A stretch of DNA of 9,579 nt from an uncultured Atopostipes sp. Lineage in GTDB: Bacteria; Bacillota; Bacilli; Lactobacillales; Carnobacteriaceae_A. The notes below the pieces were generated by a model that saw only the letters and a list, made by a program, of their open reading frames with translations, was not told where the DNA came from and made no database searches. Position numbers and translations under genes: made by a program. Where the stretch lies: NCBI GenBank assembly GCA_947296835.1, contig CAMYQS010000034.1:1-9579 (forward strand), given 5' to 3'. Positions 1-5,581 of the stretch are shown piece by piece. Each line of letters begins with the position of its first letter. Position 1 is the first letter of the stretch.

Positions 1-78
1 ATTTTTTTTTTTAAAGCAGATGTCGGCATTCGATTTTGGCTCTTGTCTCGTGGGCTCTGAGTTTTGTATAAGAGACAG
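1..78. other. Sequencing adapter carry-over (poly-T plus Illumina P7 / index / Nextera read-2 adapter)
   Basis: Positions 13-36 align without gaps to the 24-base Illumina P7 sequence (AAGCAGA and CGGCAT are intact). Positions 37-44 occupy the 8-base i7 index slot. Positions 45-78 align without gaps to the 34-base Nextera read-2 primer with only three mismatches (58, 62, 64), ending in the mosaic end GTATAAGAGACAG at 66-78. The 24+8+34 spacing is exact and the orientation is that of an adapter attached to an insert starting at 79. Nearly all mismatches are a purine replaced by T, as in low-quality read ends. An 11-base T run (2-12) precedes it. This is library artefact, not genome, and should be trimmed. 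Confidence 0.96.
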
Positions 79-1938
79 ACATATACTAATAGAGCGGCTA
101 ACGAAATGGAAAAAAGGATAGTATCAGAACATGTAGAAATCAGTACAATACATAGCTTTATACAGTCTTTTTTAAATCCTTTTTTGTCACTGGATACAAT
201 AATCCGTTTCTATACTGAAGAGTACTGGCCACAAATATCTAAAAGTTATGAAAAAAATCCGGATAAATATAATGGAAAACATGGATTAGAAATAGATGAA
301 TTATCTAAAGAAATTTTTATTGAGAATACGAAGACTATTTACTATGGAGAAACGAATTACAGTAGATGGTTAGAAGGTGGACTATCTCATGATGAATTGC
401 TCGAGTTCGCATTTCTATTAATATCAAAATACAATGTAATAAAGTTAAAACTAAAAGAGTTATATGATCATATTTTTATAGATGAAGTACAGGATACCAC
501 CACATCTATATTAAACTTTTTTTATTCAGTGGTTAAAGATAGCAATACATCGATTTATTATTTAGGTGATAAAATGCAAGAAGTGTTTGATAAATATGAT
601 GGTGGGTTTGAAGAAGAGTTTAATGAGATGAATACAAGTGAGACTAAGAAATTCACAAAAAACTATAGGTCCAGGTATGATATTGTAACAGTTCTTGAAA
701 ATATATATAAATCTAATAAAAAACCAATACAAGAAGCTAAAAGATCAAGTAATGACATAAAACCCAAAATTATATTGTGTTCTTCTATAAATGAATTTTT
801 TCAGAAAAATTCTCATGAATATGAAGCGTTCTTAAGACTTAGGACAAATAATAGAATGATATTTAAAAATGAGAATAATGATTTAGAAGAGTTGTTTAAT
901 AGTTATAATAAAATCTATACTTATAACTCCGAATATTCTGTTCCTGAAATACTTTTACCGAAAGAAGAAGTTTCGAATGACAATATTATTAGTTTTGTAT
1001 ATTTAATGTATGATATAGTTAATTATTTCTTGGCTCATGAATATGGGAAAGTGATTCAGAAGATTAAAACGTCTACATTTAACTTTAATGGTAGAAGAGA
1101 AAAAATATATAATCAGACGAAATTATCGATTAAATTTCATAAAGATAAAGAAGCGTATAGAGAACAATTGTCAAAAATTGCAAACTATTTTAATGAGGAT
1201 AATATAGATGATACACTTTCTGATTTAATAAATTACTTGCATGAAGAAGAAATTATTAGTGAAAAATATTATAAATATTTAATTGATCATTGTGATGAAA
1301 ACGAGCAGGTTACCTATGAAGAGAATGTACCTTACTATAAAGAAGTTTTTAGCTATCCTATTAGTAAATTTGTCTATCTTTGTAATATGAACGGTAATCA
1401 AAAAGCATCTACCCAACACGGAGTGAAAGGAGAAGGACATGAGAAAGTAATGTTTGTTGCTGAGGATAATATTTACACTCCTCGAATAGATATGAAAATA
1501 TTCTTAAAATTATTCAGTAAAATGGATGAGTTAGATTTCGATGAATTACAAGACTTATATTATAATTATTCTGATAAACTTAATAATCTGCTCTTGAAAT
1601 TAGGGATTTCTAAATATAATGAGATAAAAAAAGAACATCGCGATAACAATTCTAAAATCTTCAAAAGTTTTTTTGAAGATTTTGAAAATAATAAGTATTT
1701 GAATTTAATAAAAGATATTAATTTTGAATTTGATCAAAACTTGACAATCAAGGACATTAAAAATTTAGTGAGAATAACAGAATTAAAGGGGACACTTCAA
1801 GCATATAAATTGTTTTATGTAGGATGTTCACGAGCTATGGATGAATTAGTAATTTTAATTGAAAAAGACATGATATTAGATTTTGAACTTGAATTTAAAG
1901 AAAAATTTGAAAGTATTGGATTTGAGATAGTTGAGTAA
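79..1938 (+). CDS. UvrD/Rep-like SF1 DNA helicase, 5'-truncated at the contig end
   Basis: This is the C-terminal 619 residues of a superfamily 1 helicase, an ATP-driven enzyme that translocates 3'-5' on single-stranded DNA. Visible motifs in order: Ia at the very first codons (TYTNRAANEM, cf. TFTNKAAKEM); Walker B/II IDEVQD (478-495); III LGDKMQ (562-579); IV NYRS (661-672); V THGVKGEG (at 1411-1437, where the second residue is Q: TQHGVKGEG); and VI FYVGCSRA with the arginine finger at 1831. Walker A/motif I is missing because the sequence starts inside the gene; the TTG at 64 lies in adapter and is not a start. Motif V differs from the usual TxHxxKGLEF and resembles the HGVKGE form I associate with helicases paired with OLD-family nucleases, so a Gabija-like antiphage role is possible but unproven. 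The gene is clearly more AT-rich than its downstream neighbours, which suggests horizontal acquisition. Family call is firm; biological role is open. Confidence 0.9.
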   Translation, partial: TYTNRAANEMEKRIVSEHVEISTIHSFIQSFLNPFLSLDTIIRFYTEEYWPQISKSYEKNPDKYNGKHGLEIDELSKEIFIENTKTIYYGETNYSRWLEGGLSHDELLEFAFLLISKYNVIKLKLKELYDHIFIDEVQDTTTSILNFFYSVVKDSNTSIYYLGDKMQEVFDKYDGGFEEEFNEMNTSETKKFTKNYRSRYDIVTVLENIYKSNKKPIQEAKRSSNDIKPKIILCSSINEFFQKNSHEYEAFLRLRTNNRMIFKNENNDLEELFNSYNKIYTYNSEYSVPEILLPKEEVSNDNIISFVYLMYDIVNYFLAHEYGKVIQKIKTSTFNFNGRREKIYNQTKLSIKFHKDKEAYREQLSKIANYFNEDNIDDTLSDLINYLHEEEIISEKYYKYLIDHCDENEQVTYEENVPYYKEVFSYPISKFVYLCNMNGNQKASTQHGVKGEGHEKVMFVAEDNIYTPRIDMKIFLKLFSKMDELDFDELQDLYYNYSDKLNNLLLKLGISKYNEIKKEHRDNNSKIFKSFFEDFENNKYLNLIKDINFEFDQNLTIKDIKNLVRITELKGTLQAYKLFYVGCSRAMDELVILIEKDMILDFELEFKEKFESIGFEIVE

Positions 1939-2055
1939 GCATAATGTTCTTTAGATAAAATATTTATAGAATGTAAATATATACTAAGAAGAAAGAAGAG
2001 CCTCCCAAATGACCTTCCACCACATTCCTTGGTATATTATTCATAACTAGACTTG

Positions 2056-3031
2056 ATGAGAGTTGGAACGTCTATGGATAAACTGATTGTGAAAAAGGGT
2101 TTGTTGGTGCTTATGACCTTGTCTTTTTCAGTGATACTGAATTGGTGTGATGGGGTTATTTATGTGCTGGAGCAATTTGAGGGGGTATTTGCGGATGAGA
2201 AGGTTGAGGAAGTTATTCCGCCAGTTCCTGATCCGGGACCTGAGCCAGGATTGGTCGATAATGTTGATTTAGAAGGTTTAATGGAAGCTGAGTATATTGT
2301 CCAGATGATTGATGAAATGATTGCTGTGGCGTTTATACAAGAGGTTCAGATAGAAGGTGAGCGATTAGAAGAGGAGCCTGTTATAGCTTACTTGAATCGC
2401 AATCGTAATATCTATGCGGAAGAAATCAATGGCGTCATCCAAGAGTATACGTATTGGACAGAAACTGAACGTATTGATTTCATGAACCCAATGGCAAAGT
2501 ATTTCAGACAACAGAAAGAAAAGTCAGAAGATGATACGACTTATGATGAGCGATTAATGGCTACCGATAAGGAAATGGACGGACGGTTTGTGGAACGTAG
2601 GCGCGAACAAGAAGGTTTTCAGTTAGGAACGAGTAATATTCTGTTGCCTGTACCAGAACCAGACCAAATTGAAAATGCAGAGATATATGGTGACATTGTT
2701 CGAGGAGATTTGACACAGGATTATCTTGAGGACTCTGAAGTCTATAAAGGGCGCTTAGAAGGGCTGGATCCAGATGATACCTTACACGTTAAGGTTGAAG
2801 TTAATCCATATACAGGAGTCATTACCTTTAGTGAAAGCTACGATATCTTGAATCCTGAAGAGAGTGAAACGTGGAAAGATGCTCGATTAGGACTACAAAA
2901 ATCGAAAGTATGAGATTAGTGAATCCGACAGAGAGTTGCCACTATTAGAAGATATTCGTATTATCAAAGAAAATGATGCAAGACGCATCTTAGAAGAATA
3001 TGAGCTAATAGCTTTTTACGAGAAGTTTTAA
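2056..3031 (+). pseudogene. Putative exported/membrane-anchored protein of unknown function, frameshifted near the 3' end
   Basis: I do not recognise the family. The frame opens at ATG 2056 (TTG 2053 and ATG 2074 are alternatives; none has a good Shine-Dalgarno) and stops at TGA 2911-2913. Residues about 15-31 form a hydrophobic segment after a basic stretch (IVKK), consistent with a signal peptide or anchor, perhaps cleaved after VFA (residue 46). A proline-rich spacer (PPVPDPGPEPG) follows, then about 220 charged, Glu-rich residues. Past the stop, the neighbouring frame continues as convincing protein (DYKNRKYEISESDRELPLLE at 2891-2950 and on) to TAA 3029-3031, directly at a terminator. Removing one G near 2890-2891 gives a single 324-residue protein with an intact end. 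So the gene has either a one-base insertion or an assembly error there. Weak start signals plus the shift favour a decaying gene, but that is inference. Confidence 0.6.
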
Positions 3032-3086
3032 AAGAATCCCTATCTAATCGACAAGTTCAAGTGCCGATTAGAGGGGGATTCTTTTT
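3030..3086 (+). terminator. Strong rho-independent terminator
   Basis: The left arm AAAAGAATCCC (3030-3040) pairs with GGGATTCTTTT (3075-3085), and TCTAATCG (3043-3050) pairs with CGATTAGA (3065-3072), around a 14-base loop; one 2x2 mismatch (TA opposite GG) separates the two helices. The right arm runs into T5. It overlaps the TAA at 3029-3031 of the frameshift-corrected reading frame upstream, which independently supports 3031 as the true gene end rather than the TGA at 2913. Confidence 0.9.
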
Positions 3087-3206
3087 GCTCTAGGTAGAAT
3101 ACTGAGGCATTAGAACTCATGACACTCATGAAGAAACAATACTCAAATATGTGGAAATCAGTCTGACAAAATAGTAATCCATAAAAGTAATTTTTCAATA
3201 AAAACG

Positions 3207-3234
3207 TAGAAGGCTGTTTCATTTATAGTATAAT
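3207..3234 (+). promoter_or_regulatory. Candidate sigma-A promoter for the GTG-started gene
   Basis: A perfect -10 hexamer TATAAT lies at 3229-3234, 28 bases before the GTG start. The -35 region is poor: TAGAAG at 3207-3212 is the best 16-base-spaced candidate and matches TTGACA weakly. The position after a strong terminator makes an independent transcription start likely. The rest of 3087-3206 shows no coding signal or other structure that I can support. Confidence 0.5.
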
Positions 3235-3246
3235 TACAAAAAAGAA

Positions 3247-3253
3247 TTAGGAG
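3247..3253 (+). promoter_or_regulatory. Ribosome binding site deciding a GTG start
   Basis: TTAGGAG at 3247-3253 lies nine bases before GTG 3263. No in-frame ATG occurs nearby before residue 21, so the GTG is the best-supported start. Confidence 0.75.
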
Positions 3254-3262
3254 CTGTTTGGA

Positions 3263-4498
3263 GTGTCCGATAGGTTTAACGAAGATGAGTTACAAGAAGA
3301 AATTGATTTTTTTATTTCAACAATGATGGAGCGTGTGTTAAATGACTATGCTTTGATGCGAAATCCGATTGATGGATCGCTAGAGGCTGCTTTGAACGCT
3401 TATACAAAAGAAAAGTTACTGAAGTTAGCTGCCGAGAATGGGATAGCTGTTCAAAAGAGCTGGAAAAAAGCTAAACTAATTGGTGCATTGAGTGATGGGA
3501 TAATGGATTCGCTTGATGGACGGTTCTTAATTTTACAAAAAAGGGCTTTGACTTTACTGCAGTACATGGCAGACGGGAAGTTCGATTTGGCTGGACACGA
3601 TTTTGAGCGTATTGAATTTTTGATGACGGTTTTCGAGGTTGCGGTGCGTATGGGGATCGTCTACGTTTCAGAAGAAGCTGATGGTGTGGCGATGGCGATG
3701 CCAGACCCAATTAAAGAGAAGTTAGATGATACGTTGGCAAATTTTGACGATTTGGTAGACACGTACGAGCTTGAGCTCGGTCTTTGGGATGATATCAATG
3801 AAATTCTTGCGGCAGGCGTTAATTTATACGGTGTGCTGACGGTTGAGAAAATTTATGATTTGTGGAAGATTCGCCACTCGTTATTTGATGTGGAAGATTT
3901 TGAAGAAATTCCGGAATATTATGACAAACTTGAAGAGTACTTACCACTATTGATTATTCGAAATGGCTATTATTTCGTTAATGGGTCGGTCATTGCGAAT
4001 CCAGCGTTCGATAATGATGAAGATGTGCTGGAATTTTACAAAGAGCGTTCTGAGAGGATGGGGAGTTATTATTATGAACCATCTAAAGAGGAAATTTTAT
4101 ATTATGCGGAGACAGAGTTCAATCGTAATACGACGGCTTATAAACGATTGAAGTTAGAAGCGGCTAAAATGAGTGATGATTTTGAGACATTAATACAGGT
4201 GGTGGAGACACATATGTTGCTAGGTAATGAGGTAACAGACTTGATGATGCAAATGCTAGAAATGGGTGTCATGCATTTTGAGTCTGAAAATCAATTAGTC
4301 CACTTTATGGAGCTTTATTATGCCGTACAACACACCACTCGTCTGTGGGAAAACGCTGGTATTACACCAGAAGAAATGGGAGAAAAGTGGCACGGGCGTT
4401 TTAATTTAGCGCAAGATTATTTCGATAACGACGAAGATGATGATGAATTTGATGACTTTGATTTTGAAAATATTATTTCGTTAGATGATTTTCGATAG
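3263..4498 (+). CDS. Hypothetical protein with SAP/Rho-N-like element and acidic tail
   Basis: This is a 411-residue cytoplasmic protein (no signal peptide or membrane segment) that I cannot assign to a named gene. GTG start with a good ribosome site. Residues about 46-80 (AYTKEKLLKLAAENGI, then KKAKLIGALSDGI) look like the helix-loop-helix of SAP or Rho-N domains, which often bind nucleic acid. The middle is helical; NLYGVLTVEKIYDLW followed by YYFVNGSVIANP (around residues 192-250) and PSKEEILYYAETEF (around 276) recall an arrangement I associate with SEC-C-type hypothetical proteins of Lactobacillales, although no SEC-C metal motif is present. Residues 386-411 are extremely acidic (DNDEDDDEFDDFDFE), possibly a nucleic-acid mimic or a chaperone-like tail. 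The next gene begins 45 bases downstream with no terminator between them, so the two are probably co-transcribed. Function unknown. Confidence 0.8.
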   Translation: MSDRFNEDELQEEIDFFISTMMERVLNDYALMRNPIDGSLEAALNAYTKEKLLKLAAENGIAVQKSWKKAKLIGALSDGIMDSLDGRFLILQKRALTLLQYMADGKFDLAGHDFERIEFLMTVFEVAVRMGIVYVSEEADGVAMAMPDPIKEKLDDTLANFDDLVDTYELELGLWDDINEILAAGVNLYGVLTVEKIYDLWKIRHSLFDVEDFEEIPEYYDKLEEYLPLLIIRNGYYFVNGSVIANPAFDNDEDVLEFYKERSERMGSYYYEPSKEEILYYAETEFNRNTTAYKRLKLEAAKMSDDFETLIQVVETHMLLGNEVTDLMMQMLEMGVMHFESENQLVHFMELYYAVQHTTRLWENAGITPEEMGEKWHGRFNLAQDYFDNDEDDDEFDDFDFENIISLDDFR

Positions 4499-4543
4499 AT
4501 TATTTATCGAATAGCTTAAGTGAAAATATTGATAAAGGTGTGA

Positions 4544-5380
4544 ATGTACATGGGAGCGAATAAGTTGTGTTTACTATGGGAGAACCAAGAATCGCATAAC
4601 TGGTATCATGTTGGTAACTTATTATACAATCAACAGAAATATTATTTTGAATATCAAACAGAACCAACAAAAAGAAATGTGTACGATGCACTTGATAATG
4701 GTTACAGAATCCACCCTACTTTTCCAGATTTAGATGAAAAATATGAGTCTTCAGTTTTATTTAGCGCATTCGCTAGGAGATTGCCTACTCTAAATCGTAA
4801 AGTTTACCAAGTTATTTTAAGAAACCTAGGAATTACTAATGAGACGAATGAATTTGAAATTATGTCAATAACTGGTGGGGCAAGTCCTTCAGATAATTAT
4901 GAATTTCTTAAACCGATTGAATCCGATGGAGAAAATTTTAAACTAAACTTCTATTTAAGAGGCTGGAGACATTATAATGAAGAAGGTGAATCACTTTTAG
5001 AAAATGATGTTTTGACTCTCGTACGAGATTCAGATAACGAACATGATAGTGATGCAGTAGCTGTATATAAGAATGATGATAAGAAAATTGGTTATGTGCC
5101 TGCATTTTACTCACAATTCATTTCACAGATGATTGAATCATACGAGGATAATGTTAGATATGACTTGGATCATAAGTTTGATTCAGAAGCGCCATCTCAC
5201 TTCAAGGTAGAAATGAACATTAAAGGCTTGGATAGTAACCGAGTGTTACAATCGTATTTTGAAAGTACAGTTGTAGAGACAGATAATCAAATAATTATTT
5301 ATAGACTTTATGAAACCCAGTTGCTGGAATTTCATAAAGTCTATTTTTTTTTAGGTCTAGAACTTTATATGAAGAGATAA
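4544..5380 (+). CDS. HIRAN-domain protein with HipA-N-like N-terminal half
   Basis: A 278-residue protein. Residues about 8-96 resemble the N-terminal (N1) subdomain of HipA-type proteins: LLWENQ, YHVGNLLYNQQKYYFEY, a GYRIHPTFPD turn, and LFSAFARRLPTLNR. Residues about 134-228 are a HIRAN domain, a fold that binds 3' single-stranded DNA ends in HLTF/Rad5 proteins: LENDVLTLVRDSDNEHDSDA followed by VAVY, then KKIGYVP. No HipA kinase domain follows, so this is not a HipA toxin. AAAGG at 4534-4538 supports ATG 4544 (5 bases) or ATG 4550 (11 bases). It lies 45 bases behind the acidic-tail protein and is likely in its operon. The last 26 codons run through an intrinsic terminator (5301-5352); the tail after about residue 248 (IIIYRLYETQLLEF onward) looks non-native, so a stop may have been lost just before the hairpin. 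A role in DNA repair, replication or defence is possible; only the domain call is firm. Confidence 0.8.
   Translation: MYMGANKLCLLWENQESHNWYHVGNLLYNQQKYYFEYQTEPTKRNVYDALDNGYRIHPTFPDLDEKYESSVLFSAFARRLPTLNRKVYQVILRNLGITNETNEFEIMSITGGASPSDNYEFLKPIESDGENFKLNFYLRGWRHYNEEGESLLENDVLTLVRDSDNEHDSDAVAVYKNDDKKIGYVPAFYSQFISQMIESYEDNVRYDLDHKFDSEAPSHFKVEMNIKGLDSNRVLQSYFESTVVETDNQIIIYRLYETQLLEFHKVYFFLGLELYMKR
5301..5352 (+). terminator. Strong rho-independent terminator inside the end of the HIRAN gene
   Basis: A perfect 15-bp stem, ATAGACTTTATGAAA (5301-5315) with TTTCATAAAGTCTAT (5330-5344), is extended internally by CCAG/CTGG around a TTG loop and followed by a nine-T run (5344-5352). It is the strongest hairpin in the window. 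It would end transcription of the 3263-5380 gene pair and insulate the pullulanase promoter. It lies within the annotated reading frame, about 26 codons before its stop. Confidence 0.93.
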
Positions 5381-5481
5381 AACAAAACTGCACATATTCG
5401 AAGCATAACTAAGTATAGAAATCTGAACCAATGCATTAATCCTAAACAAAATATAACTTTCTGATTAAACACCGTTGCATA

Positions 5482-5495
5482 TGTAAGCGATTTCT
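5482..5495 (+). promoter_or_regulatory. CcpA cre operator, distal copy
   Basis: TGTAAGCGATTTCT, preceded by A at 5481, fits every fixed position of the cre consensus WTGNAANCGNWNNCW. It lies about 100 bases upstream of the pullulanase start. CcpA with HPr-Ser-P binds such sites when preferred sugars are available and represses downstream catabolic genes. Confidence 0.75.
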
Positions 5496-5508
5496 GATAC
5501 ATTTTAAA

Positions 5509-5522
5509 TGCAACCGTTTTCA
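5509..5522 (+). promoter_or_regulatory. CcpA cre operator, proximal copy
   Basis: TGCAACCGTTTTCA, preceded by A at 5508, also fits every fixed position of WTGNAANCGNWNNCW. Its centre is 27 bases from that of the distal copy. It sits at or just upstream of the likely -35 region, which suits repression by blocking RNA polymerase. Because LacI-family regulators share this core, a maltose-type regulator (MalR) could also use it. Confidence 0.8.
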
Positions 5523-5527
5523 TTCCG

Positions 5528-5560
5528 TTGCGTTATTAATTCCGTAATTATACATATTAT
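5528..5560 (+). promoter_or_regulatory. Probable pullulanase promoter region
   Basis: TTGCGT (5528-5533) is a reasonable -35; AT-rich candidates for the -10 are TACATA (5551-5556, 17-base spacing) and TATTAT (5555-5560, 21-base spacing). Neither is a strong match, so the exact promoter is uncertain. A weak promoter would suit one that needs sugar-responsive control. Confidence 0.4.
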
Positions 5561-5567
5561 ATTAATT

Positions 5568-5573
5568 AGGAGG
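5568..5573 (+). promoter_or_regulatory. Consensus ribosome binding site deciding a TTG start
   Basis: AGGAGG, eight bases before TTG 5582. The next in-frame ATG (residue 16) lies within the hydrophobic part of the signal peptide and would remove its basic front (SNKIRYK), so TTG is the start. Confidence 0.88.
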
Positions 5574-5581
5574 AAGAAATA

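Noticed and set aside
64..78. TTG at 64 as the helicase start codon
   Set aside because: It lies inside the adapter (the reference adapter has GTG there) and the following residues YKRQ are the translated mosaic end; the gene really starts upstream of the contig.
1984..2013. Short peptide ending TKKKEEPPK just before a TGA in the gap after the helicase
   Set aside because: It could be a C-terminal gene remnant, but it is too short to support and has no recognisable relative.
2880..2915. Programmed ribosomal frameshift
   Set aside because: No slippery heptamer, internal Shine-Dalgarno or nearby stimulatory hairpin is evident; a simple one-base insertion explains the data.
3040..3222. 60-residue minus-strand reading frame
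   Set aside because: It runs through the terminator stem and the promoter region, lacks a ribosome site and has no protein-like pattern.
3471..3710. 79-residue minus-strand reading frame inside the SAP-like gene
   Set aside because: Antisense shadow of a well-supported gene; no start signals of its own.
4491..4511. Inverted repeat TTCGATA / TATCGAA at the end of the acidic-tail gene
   Set aside because: The stem is only 7 bp, AT-rich and not followed by a T-run, so I do not call it a terminator; the downstream gene probably shares the transcript.
4544..5380. HipA toxin
   Set aside because: Only the N-terminal subdomain pattern is present; the HipA kinase core with its catalytic residues is absent and a HIRAN domain occupies its place.
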